Assembly: GCA_015494185.1 (NCBI GenBank)
Contig: WGBT01000269.1
Span: 1-7,031 of the forward strand
Source of the DNA: Hyphomicrobiales bacterium
GTDB taxonomy: Bacteria; Pseudomonadota; Alphaproteobacteria; Rhizobiales; S144-35
Length of the DNA: 7,031 bases
Direction of reading: 5' to 3'
The notes below the pieces were generated by a model, which worked only from the letters and a program-made list of their open reading frames with translations, did no database searches and was not told the DNA's origin. Below, piece by piece: positions 1 to 6,209 of this stretch; position 1 is the first letter of the stretch, and the number at the start of each line of letters is the position of its first letter. Made by a program: the position numbers and the translations under genes.

Positions 1-453
1 AAACCTAAAAGAGCATCCCGGAAAATACGGTTGGCAATGCGCCGTAAGGCAAAATATCCAAAATTTGTCGGCCGTGGGAAGCGCAACTTGATGGCTGTTT
101 TGGCGCGGGTCAAACCAAAGGGATTACCACTTAAATTGGCGGCAGCTGTCGTTACTGTTGAAAGTGGCTGGCGTGTGCATGCAACAGGAGCTGCAGGAGA
201 GCGAGGTTTGATGCAACTCATGCCGGCAACGGCCCGGCGGATGGGAGCTCGCGGCAACCTGTATCATCCGGTCGTTAATCTACGTGCTGGAACCAAATAT
301 TTGCATTATTGCTATCGTCGGGCCAGAGGGAATGTTGCAGCGACAATTGGTTGCTATAATCGCGGTCCGGCCCGGATGTGGCAATGGGCGAATAATTCAA
401 TCACGCGCCGCTATGTTGCCAAGGTACATCGGATGATGGGACGACGTTCCTAA
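1..453 (+). CDS. Lytic transglycosylase, SLT domain (5' end outside window)
   Basis: Probable periplasmic or outer-membrane-associated lytic transglycosylase that cleaves the MurNAc-GlcNAc bond of peptidoglycan with formation of 1,6-anhydro-MurNAc. Numbering residues from the TTG at 31, the SLT (goose-lysozyme-like) motifs are in order: the catalytic Glu44 in VESGWR, GLMQLMPATA at 59-68, AGTKYL at 86-91, and the closing ATIGCYNRGPARM at 104-116. The C-terminus RRYVAKVHRMM is typical of small rhizobial single-domain members. The frame is open from base 1 with no stop, neither TTG31 nor ATG37 has a convincing ribosome binding site, and no signal peptide is visible, so the true start is probably upstream of the window. 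The domain itself looks intact. A strong intrinsic terminator follows 39 bases after the stop, so this is the last gene of its transcript. The family call is firm; the substrate and the start are inferred. Confidence 0.87.
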   Translation, partial: KPKRASRKIRLAMRRKAKYPKFVGRGKRNLMAVLARVKPKGLPLKLAAAVVTVESGWRVHATGAAGERGLMQLMPATARRMGARGNLYHPVVNLRAGTKYLHYCYRRARGNVAATIGCYNRGPARMWQWANNSITRRYVAKVHRMMGRRS

Positions 454-491
454 ATCTCTTATTCTGATTTCTGATAAATTTCAAGTTTTAT

Positions 492-528
492 AAGGTCCAC
501 TCGTATTCTTCAAGAGTGGGCCTTTTTT
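492..528 (+). terminator. Rho-independent terminator of the lytic transglycosylase gene
   Basis: An 11-bp stem (492-502 pairing with 514-524, including one G-U pair) closes an 11-base loop and runs into a six-T tract at 523-528. It sits 39 bases after the transglycosylase stop codon on the same strand, as expected for an intrinsic terminator. Confidence 0.85.
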
Positions 529-987
529 CATGAGCGCTTTTGTCTTTTTTTAGCGGGGGAGAAAAATTTCATCTTTTAATTGAAAGACGCAATAAGTTTC
601 CTTGGTTTATCTTATATCAGCAGTTCCTATTCCTGCATCATATAACGTTCGATTCGCGTTATGTAAAATCTGCAAAGGGATACGGAAAGCATGGAAAGGT
701 CAATGATAAATGCTTCCTCTATTGGAACACGTTTCGTCTTAATGAACTTAATGCAAAACAGGATTTAAGTGTTTCTTTTTTCTGACCGTTCTATACGCAA
801 AACCAGGGGATCTTTGTTGGCCATGGGCATGATGTAACACCACTTAGGATTACTAAAGTTAAACTTGTGTTAAGATTTAGATGGGATGATTATCAACCAA
901 GCTATGCTGTATTCATTTTTCGGGGGAGCGAGCGTCCGGTATTCGCCGAAGAAATAGTTTCAGAAGATGTGAAGCCAGGAGGGAAAA
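529..987. other. Gene-poor gap before the 77-residue gene
   Basis: About 460 bases, AT-rich, with no gene that can be supported. One plus-strand frame is open from a TTG at 540 to 785, but it lacks a ribosome binding site and has no recognisable motif or membrane segment. A 17-codon frame at 904-957 has no ribosome binding site either. The promoter of the small gene at 988 should lie here, but no pair of hexamers stands out. The stretch may hold decayed sequence or a long 5' leader. Confidence 0.4.
977..983 (+). promoter_or_regulatory. Strong ribosome binding site for the 77-residue gene
   Basis: AGGAGGG lies four bases before the ATG at 988, a near-perfect match to the anti-Shine-Dalgarno sequence. 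It fixes the start of the small gene and is the main reason to accept it as real. Confidence 0.75.
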
Positions 988-1221
988 ATGACGAAAATCA
1001 TTCGGTTTACAACCGCTGAATGGAAAGCGCGTCAGAGATCGCGTTCAACCAGTCGTTCATATCCTATTGATGCAAGAACATCAAATATCATCATTTTTCC
1101 GGGCGTTAGAGTAGAATATCATGATCCTAGCTGGGAAATGGATCATTCCGAAGATCAAATTGAGAAAAGAGTATCTCGTCGCTTACGGTTTTATCCTGCA
1201 TCTGGAGAGCGACAGGAATAG
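988..1221 (+). CDS. Small conserved-type hypothetical protein, 77 aa
   Basis: A 77-residue soluble, strongly charged protein of unknown function. It begins MTKIIRFTTAEWKAR, then a Ser/Arg-rich stretch (residues 16-25), then a hydrophobic strand with a turn, NIIIFPGVRVEYH (33-45), then an acidic segment (WEMDHSEDQIEK) and a basic tail. The IIIFPGVR block recalls a motif I associate with short hypothetical proteins of Rhizobiales, but that is from memory and names no function. There is no signal peptide, membrane segment or cysteine. The ATG start is set by a strong AGGAGGG four bases upstream. The gene stands alone on its strand and converges with the DUF1254 gene, whose stop lies 226 bases downstream. 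The arginine-rich composition would allow nucleic-acid binding, but nothing seen proves it. Confidence 0.7.
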   Translation: MTKIIRFTTAEWKARQRSRSTSRSYPIDARTSNIIIFPGVRVEYHDPSWEMDHSEDQIEKRVSRRLRFYPASGERQE

Positions 1222-1293
1222 TCTAACTAAAGTAAGCTAGAACAGATAAGGATACTGGGGCGATTTAATTTTTAAAGGTTTAGACTTAATCTA

Positions 1294-1364
1294 ACAGACA
1301 GTGCTCGATTTTTTGGGTCGATTTTGGCGTTCCGTGATGAGACTCTGGATGAGACACTGTCTGT
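1294..1364. repeat. Inverted repeat between convergent genes
   Basis: ACAGACAGTG (1294-1303) and its exact reverse complement (1355-1364) enclose 51 bases. The repeat lies between the stop of the 77-residue gene and the stop of the DUF1254 gene. No T-tract directly follows either arm, so it is not a standard intrinsic terminator. It could be a long hairpin at the 3' ends of both transcripts or part of a decayed element. Confidence 0.4.
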
Positions 1365-1447
1365 GTGGTGAAGCGTCAAATTTTCCATTTTATTCACGTT
1401 GTTCATTTTGGACTTTAGCCTACCCAAGTTTGAGACGTTCCACCATG

Positions 1448-2113
1448 TTATTGGATCGTTGTAGTCGTATCTGTTGATTGCTGAAGATTGCAACTTGCAT
1501 TTTTCAGGCTTTGCTCTGCACGTTCAGCAAATGCATCCCCTAATAATGGGGCACGTATCATAATGATTCCTTGTTTGTCCAAGGCGTTGACTTTTATAAG
1601 ATCGTCTCCAGTTTCCTCATTTTTGGAAGGCGCCGTTCCCAAAAACACACCTTTAGATTTTGTTTTTGCGGTAAGAAGAAGCTCGACCTGAGATCTGCGA
1701 ATATCACTGCCGTTGATCATGTAATAATTCTGACCATATCTGGTATAAATAGCAATCGACCAATAATCATCAAGTAGATCGGCCTGAATGAGCAAATCAC
1801 CCTGGCTAAGGTCATATAGACAGACAGCATAACGTATGTCGGTTGTCATATACGGCAAGGGCATAGGATTGCTCGAAGAGGAAGTGAACGCGACAAGACG
1901 GTTTGTTGGGAGGTTGAGTTGATTCTTGCTATTGAGCCGATGCCAAGCATCGTGATCAGAAAGATAGGGCAAACTCATAATCACCGTGATATGGATGATG
2001 CCGCCAAAGAAGATGGCCATGATGGCCCAAAAGAGCGCAGAGTTGATTCCCCAATTGAGCACATGGCGTATTGCGAGACGCAGGATGCGTCGAAGATAGG
2101 ATCTTATTGACAT
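1448..2113 (-). CDS. DUF1254 domain protein, membrane-anchored, 221 aa
   Basis: Member of the DUF1254 family, whose biochemical role is not established. A basic N-terminus (MSIRSYLRRILRLAIRH) precedes one membrane segment at about residues 21-49, followed by the DUF1254-like part: the hydrophobic SLPYLSDHDAW junction (47-57), DIRYAVCLYDLSQGDLLIQADLLDDYWSIAIYT (92-124), and the YMINGSDIRRSQVELLLT block (131-148). The topology suggests a periplasmic domain tethered to the inner membrane. The ATG at 2113 lies inside the end of the DUF1214 gene (10-base overlap), with GAGAG six bases before it, so translation is probably coupled. In many bacteria DUF1254 and DUF1214 are joined in one longer secreted protein; here they are two short anchored proteins, as I recall for other Rhizobiales. 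The Thr/Gln-rich C-terminal tail (213-221) looks unstructured. The family call is by motif recognition. Confidence 0.82.
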   Translation of the reverse strand: MSIRSYLRRILRLAIRHVLNWGINSALFWAIMAIFFGGIIHITVIMSLPYLSDHDAWHRLNSKNQLNLPTNRLVAFTSSSSNPMPLPYMTTDIRYAVCLYDLSQGDLLIQADLLDDYWSIAIYTRYGQNYYMINGSDIRRSQVELLLTAKTKSKGVFLGTAPSKNEETGDDLIKVNALDKQGIIMIRAPLLGDAFAERAEQSLKNASCNLQQSTDTTTTIQ

Positions 2114-2688
2114 GAAATTCTCTCAATAACGGGGAGGTTTTTCTCAATTAAGTTTTCCGCCTGAGCATCATCGGCTTTTTGTGGCCCAAAAATTCGCATG
2201 ACGAGGCTGTTTTCATCCCCTTTAGTAAGGGGAAGCCAGTTGCCCGAGTGGACTTTTTGGGATAACCAAATTGTGAAAGTACCGTCTATTTTTCTGAGAG
2301 TATTGGCGCTATTAAAGGCGTAACGTTTTGCTTTATTTTCTATTATATGTCCTTTTTCATCAAATAGACCAAGACTCCACCAGTCCGCTGCAATTGGTTT
2401 TCCTGTCAATTTGTAGGTGCAATTTGCTGAAATTTTACGATTCTTGGAATCGGTTTTGGCAATATAATAAAGTGCGTGTGTTGAAGTCATCGGAAGCCAG
2501 CCAGAACGGGATACAAAAGCATTTGTATATGGATCTGAACCAACCTTGCCGGCTTCATACCAAATTTTCCAAGGTCCTACCTGCCGTGTTGTGATCGGCA
2601 AGCCTTTTTCAAGGGTATACCAAGCCGTTCCCAGTCCAATTGTCATTGATAGAGCAAGAAATAATATCAAGTTTGCAAAGAAGGCCAA
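2104..2688 (-). CDS. DUF1214 domain protein, membrane-anchored, 194 aa
   Basis: Member of the DUF1214 family, of unknown biochemical function. An N-terminal hydrophobic segment (residues 3-24) is probably an uncleaved anchor or signal peptide, followed by a periplasmic domain. Typical family features are WWSLGLFDEKGHII (103-116), NSANTLRKIDGTFTIWLSQ (126-144) and the closing GNWLPLTKGDENSLVMRIFGP block (149-169). The start is a TTG: the frame meets a TGA four codons upstream, there is no in-frame ATG between, and GGTGAG lies eight bases before the TTG. It is the first gene of a two-gene unit and overlaps the DUF1254 gene by 10 bases, which suggests that the two products are made together and may associate, though that is inference. 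A RIME-like repeat lies 29 bases upstream and probably occupies or borders the promoter region. Confidence 0.82.
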   Translation of the reverse strand: MAFFANLILFLALSMTIGLGTAWYTLEKGLPITTRQVGPWKIWYEAGKVGSDPYTNAFVSRSGWLPMTSTHALYYIAKTDSKNRKISANCTYKLTGKPIAADWWSLGLFDEKGHIIENKAKRYAFNSANTLRKIDGTFTIWLSQKVHSGNWLPLTKGDENSLVMRIFGPQKADDAQAENLIEKNLPVIERISCQ

Positions 2689-2716
2689 TGTATTATCTCA
2701 CCATATTTTCCGATCA

Positions 2717-2823
2717 TTAGAGCACAGTCCGAAACGCGGGAACCTGTTTTTGAATAATTTGTGCAGCAAAACAAGATTCTAGAGCGGAAATACGATTCTC
2801 ATGTGATCGGATTTTGCTCTAGA
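2717..2823. repeat. RIME-like rhizobial intergenic palindromic mosaic element
   Basis: About 107 bases made of two palindromes. The first (2722-2764) has outer arms around GCACA/TGTGC (2723-2726 paired with 2761-2764 and flanking bases) and an inner TCCGAAA...GGGAACC...TTTTTGAA core that looks like a degraded version of the common rhizobial TCCGAAAA/TTTTCGGA repeat. The linker GCAAAACAAGA is also typical. The second palindrome (2778-2823) has perfect TCTAGAGC/GCTCTAGA arms extended by G-U and A-U pairs to 12 bp. Two palindromes in about 108 bp matches the published description of Rhizobium-specific intergenic mosaic elements. Recognition is from memory; copy number in the genome cannot be seen here. 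Confidence 0.6.
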
Positions 2824-2955
2824 CAAAATACAAAATTTTGCAAGCACACGTCTCTGCTCTTCGATTTATGATTTCCAAACTTTTTATTCGGCGAAATCGT
2901 TTCTCATTCCAGCTAAAACAGCCAAGAGAATTATATTCAAAACTTTCAAATCGTT

Positions 2956-2993
2956 GCATTGACCAAAAGGTTCAGCATTGACCAAAAGGTTCA
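2956..2993. repeat. Perfect 19-bp tandem repeat, two copies
   Basis: GCATTGACCAAAAGGTTCA occurs twice head to tail (2956-2974 and 2975-2993), ending 10 bases from the PBP stop codon. Each unit contains an imperfect dyad, TTGACC-AAAA-GGTTCA(A), able to form a small hairpin with one bulge. After the second unit the plus strand runs into TTTTT, giving a weak terminator-like shape on that strand. In the direction of the PBP gene there is no T-tract after the hairpins. Confidence 0.8.
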
Positions 2994-3003
2994 ATTTTTG
3001 AAT

Positions 3004-5217
3004 TCATCTATTGAGTGTTTTTTGGTGGATATCTGCACGATCGCCGGGCTTGCCAATTGGACTTAAAGGTGTGGCTTTTCGCAGAAGCTTTGCCAAGTCC
3101 TTAAGAAGGCGCCGTGTCCGTTTGGACATCGAACGGGCGTCAGAAGGACTATATTGGCCAAGTGAGCGGTTTAATGCTCGTGCTTGAGCAATGCGCCGCA
3201 TCTCTTCAACCTGTCTTGGATGTAAGGGCAAACCGGGAATTTTTGGAATATTCATCGACGCGTGGGCCACCGACATAAAGGCATTCCATGTCATCGCAGG
3301 CAAACTTCCCCCCGTAACACGATTGGTTGGCGAAAAGTCAGTGTTGCCATACCACACCCCCGCCACATATTGCCCCGTAAAGCCGACAAACCAAGCATCT
3401 TTATAACCTGAGGTCGTTCCGGTCTTGCCGGCGGTGGTGGTGAAGTCCAACTGTCCGTAACGTCTTGCGGTTCCCCGCGTTGTGACTTGCCCTAACATGT
3501 AATTCATATCAGCGGCAACTTTCTCACTGAAAACGCGTTTCGGTGGAGGCTCGTCTTCTTCACGGTTATAAATGACGGTTTTTTCTGCATTATCAGCACG
3601 GATTTCTGTAATTCCGTATGGCTTTGCCCGAAGTCCTCCATTTAGAAAAGTGGCATAACCGGCGGTATGTTGCAGCACTGTCACCCCTTGGTCCCCCAGC
3701 GCCATGGAGCAGCTTTTTTTGATGTGCCCCAGTCCTAATTTTTTCAGGTTTTCAAGGACCTTATCGCGCCCATATTTGAGGGATAATTTTACGGGAACCG
3801 TATTTACAGACTTTGCCACGGCCATCCACATCGGCATCCATCCACGATAACCGCCAGAATAGTTTTTCGGTGACCAATAACGCGATCCGTTACGGCAAGA
3901 AACCGGGCCGTCTAAAACGCGAGTATGAGGCGTAAGCCCATGTTGTAAGGCGGTGGCATAAACATAGGGTTTGAATGATGAACCGGGTTGCCGAAGTCCG
4001 TTGGTGGCAATGTTGAATTTTCCGACCTTGGGATCCCCATAATCACGGCCTCCAACAATGGCCCGAACAGCCCCGTCTTTTTCCATCACCACCATCGCGG
4101 CTTGGTCGACGCGGCGAGACCGCCGGTGTTTGCGCAGCACATTGGCAACCGCTTCCTCAGCGATTTTCTGCAAATTCATATCAATTGTGGTTTGGGCGGT
4201 AAGGACATATTCGTCGCTACTATACTTAGCTGCTAATCGTTTGACTTCTTCAAAGGCCCAATCCAAGAAGTAATCTGGGCTTTTTTGCTTGTTGCGGACA
4301 ATATGTTGAGCGGGATTGAGCCGTGCGCCATGCACCTGCCCTTCGGTCAGAAAACCAGCTTCAACCATGTTGTCCAAAACTTCATTGGCGCGTTTACGGG
4401 CAGCTGCAATATCATTGTGCGGCGCATATTTCGTCGGCGCCTTGAAGAGACCTGCGAGCATGGCGGCTTCCGACAAGGTGATGGAACGGACTGATTTTCC
4501 AAAATAAAATTGCGAGGCCGCCTCAACACCAAAGGCCCCGCCCCCCATATAAGCGCGATCGAAATAGTATTTCAGAATTTCATCCTTGGTCAGGCGGGCT
4601 TCCAACCAGAAGGAAATGAAGGCTTCTTTGATTTTCCTCTCAAGGGTCTGCTCGGGTGTTAGAAACAGGTTTTTAGCCAATTGTTGGGTTATGGAACTGC
4701 CCCCCTGCAGTCCCTTTTTGCCGCTGAGGTTTTCCGCCAGAGCTCGGATCAAGCCAATGATATCGATTCCAAAATGATCATAAAAGCGGCGGTCCTCGGT
4801 GGCCAAAGTAGCCTTGATCATGACATCGGGAATTTCCTTGAGCGGAACACTTTCGTCGCGAAAATTCCCCCGTTTGCCAATTTCATTCCCATAACGATCT
4901 AGAAAAGTAACCGAATATTCGCCTGCCGTTCGCCAATTTTTGTCGGTTTCTTCGATGGAGGGAATGGCAAGCGCAAGCATCAAAGCAAAGCCAGCTGTGG
5001 TCAAGGTGGCGCCTTCTGAAAGGATCTCGGCGATGCCTTTCTTGTAACCTGTCACATGGAAACGGCCGAAAAAGCTGGAATAGGTACTATACCAGTTGCG
5101 CAGAGTCGTGTAAAACTCGTACAAACTGGAATCCAGCCAGGCATCAAGCCGTAACCATTCGCCAGACCAAATTCTATCTTGACTTTTCCGATCCCATTCG
5201 TCGCGCAATTTCCTCAA
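3004..5217 (-). CDS. Class A penicillin-binding protein (transglycosylase/transpeptidase), 737 aa
   Basis: Bifunctional inner-membrane enzyme that polymerises lipid II into glycan strands and cross-links their peptides. A cytoplasmic tail of about 67 residues (MRKLRDEWDR...) leads to one membrane segment at about 70-88. The GT51 domain shows ATEDRRFYDHFG (139-150, catalytic Glu141), GGSSITQQLAKNL (172-184), RKIKEAF (194-200, second catalytic Glu198) and GGGAFGVEAASQFYFGKS (225-242). The transpeptidase domain has all three motifs: SSFK with nucleophile Ser413 and Lys416, SVN at 470-472, and KTG at 598-600. Only a short linker joins the domains, with no large inserted OB-type domain, so it resembles shorter PBP1-type enzymes more than the ~800-residue PBP1a. 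A basic tail (about 693-737) follows. The start is TTG: an in-frame TAG lies six codons upstream with no ATG between, and AGAAG sits seven bases before it. All catalytic residues are present, so it should be active. Confidence 0.95.
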   Translation of the reverse strand: MRKLRDEWDRKSQDRIWSGEWLRLDAWLDSSLYEFYTTLRNWYSTYSSFFGRFHVTGYKKGIAEILSEGATLTTAGFALMLALAIPSIEETDKNWRTAGEYSVTFLDRYGNEIGKRGNFRDESVPLKEIPDVMIKATLATEDRRFYDHFGIDIIGLIRALAENLSGKKGLQGGSSITQQLAKNLFLTPEQTLERKIKEAFISFWLEARLTKDEILKYYFDRAYMGGGAFGVEAASQFYFGKSVRSITLSEAAMLAGLFKAPTKYAPHNDIAAARKRANEVLDNMVEAGFLTEGQVHGARLNPAQHIVRNKQKSPDYFLDWAFEEVKRLAAKYSSDEYVLTAQTTIDMNLQKIAEEAVANVLRKHRRSRRVDQAAMVVMEKDGAVRAIVGGRDYGDPKVGKFNIATNGLRQPGSSFKPYVYATALQHGLTPHTRVLDGPVSCRNGSRYWSPKNYSGGYRGWMPMWMAVAKSVNTVPVKLSLKYGRDKVLENLKKLGLGHIKKSCSMALGDQGVTVLQHTAGYATFLNGGLRAKPYGITEIRADNAEKTVIYNREEDEPPPKRVFSEKVAADMNYMLGQVTTRGTARRYGQLDFTTTAGKTGTTSGYKDAWFVGFTGQYVAGVWYGNTDFSPTNRVTGGSLPAMTWNAFMSVAHASMNIPKIPGLPLHPRQVEEMRRIAQARALNRSLGQYSPSDARSMSKRTRRLLKDLAKLLRKATPLSPIGKPGDRADIHQKTLNR

Positions 5218-5241
5218 CCTCGTTCTTCTATTCTAGAAGGC

Positions 5242-5270
5242 ATGAGATCCCAAGTCCCTCAAACTGTCAA
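5242..5270 (-). promoter_or_regulatory. Sigma70-type promoter of the PBP gene
   Basis: On the minus strand a perfect TTGACA (5265-5270) is followed after exactly 17 bases by TCTCAT (5242-5247), four of six matches to TATAAT. Transcription would begin roughly 5-8 bases further on, leaving a leader of about 20 bases before the TTG start of the PBP gene, with the AGAAG ribosome binding site inside it. Confidence 0.5.
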
Positions 5271-5329
5271 TAGGCTATTTTGCCGGATCCCCGTATCTCT
5301 TCGCAAGAGTCATTTCTCCTGACCGCCGC

Positions 5330-5358
5330 TTGGATCATTATAGCTGAAAAACTATTAT
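5330..5358 (+). promoter_or_regulatory. Possible promoter facing the gene-poor stretch
   Basis: TTGGAT (5330-5335) and TATTAT (5353-5358) are separated by 17 bases on the plus strand, five of six matches at the -10 and three of six at the -35. It would drive transcription away from the PBP gene, towards the small ORF at 5481. The area is AT-rich, so a chance match is quite possible. Confidence 0.25.
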
Positions 5359-5480
5359 AACCAAAGTACCAAGATGTGTTAAAGCTATTTGCCACCTGTT
5401 ATCAATCTACGCCTTGTACCGTCTTGTGGTGGTGTCACTCATTCTGATTTCAGGATATGCCAACAAAGGCAGGGAGAACA

Positions 5481-5585
5481 ATGTTTTTGGGTCAACAGCC
5501 AATACTTTTCCTCCTTAGGATGATGTGCCGATGCTCAGAAGACCTTACATGTCGAATATTTTACTGGAAAATTATGAACAGCTAG
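5481..5585 (+). CDS. Possible small protein, 34 aa
   Basis: A short frame from ATG 5481 to TAG 5585. AGGGAG lies four bases before the ATG and a possible promoter lies about 120 bases upstream. The product begins MFLGQQPILFLLRMMCRC: a short hydrophobic stretch (residues 7-15) followed by three cysteines (16, 18 and 24). It resembles no family I know. The length could easily arise by chance; only the ribosome binding site argues for it. Confidence 0.22.
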   Translation: MFLGQQPILFLLRMMCRCSEDLTCRIFYWKIMNS

Positions 5586-5605
5586 TTGTTAAGAAACCTC
5601 TGAAT

Positions 5606-5699
5606 AAATTGCTATCCCACCGCTGCGTTCTGCTAATTGCCGATGGTCGCCGTGGAAAATGAGCGGGAAGCCAAGGGGCGGCGGTGAGTTCAGCAATTT
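5606..5699. repeat. Imperfect long inverted repeat
   Basis: AAATTGCT (5606-5613) pairs exactly with 5692-5699, and CACCGC (5618-5623) pairs exactly with 5681-5686, with a small internal loop between the two helices (four and five bases). They enclose a 57-base loop. It could be a hairpin in a transcript or a relic of a mobile element's ends. No direct target repeats were seen beside it. Confidence 0.4.
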
Positions 5700-5766
5700 C
5701 TTCAGATGTTTCCCTCAATAGAGGCCTCCCTGTGGCAGCCTTGGAAAGACTTGATGTGGTTAGGGA

Positions 5767-5786
5767 TAAGCTACTGTAAGCTACTG
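5767..5786. repeat. 10-bp tandem duplication
   Basis: TAAGCTACTG occurs twice in direct tandem (5767-5776, 5777-5786) without mismatch, in non-coding DNA. It looks like a recent slippage event. Confidence 0.6.
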
Positions 5787-5888
5787 AAAGTGAAGAAAAA
5801 GAGGGATTAAAAGAAAAAATTTAGAGGGAGCGATAGCAAGGCGAGGCTTTGCAGAAACAGCTCGCTTATTGGCGTTCGTTGTAAAATT

Positions 5889-5972
5889 GGGTGGCCCGGT
5901 CTGATGTTGGCTTCGGTTTTGGCTGGGAGGCTGGAGCGTTATCCGAAACTTGTCATCAGGACCGGACCTCAA
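5889..5972. repeat. Palindromic repeat element, copy A
   Basis: First of two related hairpin elements. The outer stem pairs 5896-5906 (CCGGTCTGATG) with 5954-5965, 11 bp with one bulged G at 5960. An inner stem pairs TTCGG (5912-5916) with CCGAA (5943-5947). The apical loop holds a GGCTGGGA/GGCTGGAG near-tandem. Between 5895 and 5959 it matches copy B at 59 of 65 aligned columns. No protein frame is shared by the two copies, because they differ by single-base indels, so this is a DNA or RNA element rather than duplicated coding sequence. Confidence 0.7.
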
Positions 5973-5992
5973 GAACAGTTTTAGAAGACCAA

Positions 5993-6014
5993 TTCATTGC
6001 GGCTTCATTGCGGC
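5993..6014. repeat. 11-bp tandem duplication
   Basis: TTCATTGCGGC occurs twice in direct tandem (5993-6003, 6004-6014) and runs into a perfect 10-bp palindrome CGGCGCGCCG (6011-6020). It lies about 20 bases beyond copy A of the palindromic element. Confidence 0.6.
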
Positions 6015-6209
6015 GCGCCGATGACTAAATTAGGGTATTCTACTTATCCTAAAGGCAATCTGGACACGGCATCCGCACAGCTCCCCACTCTCCCCAACAG
6101 AGCCTGCCTTCCCATCCTCATGCCCCCCTGTTCGCTCTAACCGCAGGTCGGATCAAGGCTCAAGACAAAAATCCAAATTGCAAGCCCCCAAATGGCAGCC
6201 TGTGAAGGA

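Larger units (their letters stand above)
2689..3003. other. Repeat-bearing gap between PBP and DUF1214 genes
   Basis: About 315 bases with no gene. The half near the DUF1214 gene is filled by a RIME-like double palindrome (2717-2823). The half near the PBP stop is AT-rich, has a small palindrome CAAAATTTTG (2831-2840), and ends in a 19-bp tandem repeat. A TCTAAT -10-like hexamer on the minus strand (2716-2721) lies 28 bases upstream of the DUF1214 TTG start, but without a convincing -35 element, so the DUF operon promoter is not settled. Confidence 0.5.

Noticed and set aside
540..785. Open frame of 81 codons from a TTG on the plus strand
   Set aside because: No ribosome binding site, no ATG near the start, no recognisable motif and an odd composition rich in Phe, Leu and Lys as expected from AT-rich non-coding DNA.
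904..957. 17-codon ORF upstream of the 77-residue gene, considered as a leader peptide
   Set aside because: No ribosome binding site, no run of a regulatory amino acid and no attenuator hairpin between it and the gene.
1272..1493. Minus-strand frame of 73 codons
   Set aside because: It overlaps the end of the DUF1254 gene in another frame and continues into the intergenic inverted repeat; no motif or start signal.
5214..5243. Nine-codon ORF whose TGA overlaps the TTG start of the PBP gene
   Set aside because: Its ATG overlaps the predicted -10 element, so it would not be on the transcript from that promoter; no ribosome binding site was seen.
5781..5972. Minus-strand frame of 63 codons running through hairpin copy A
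   Set aside because: Copy B carries single-base indels that break the same frame, so the conserved object is the palindrome and not a protein.
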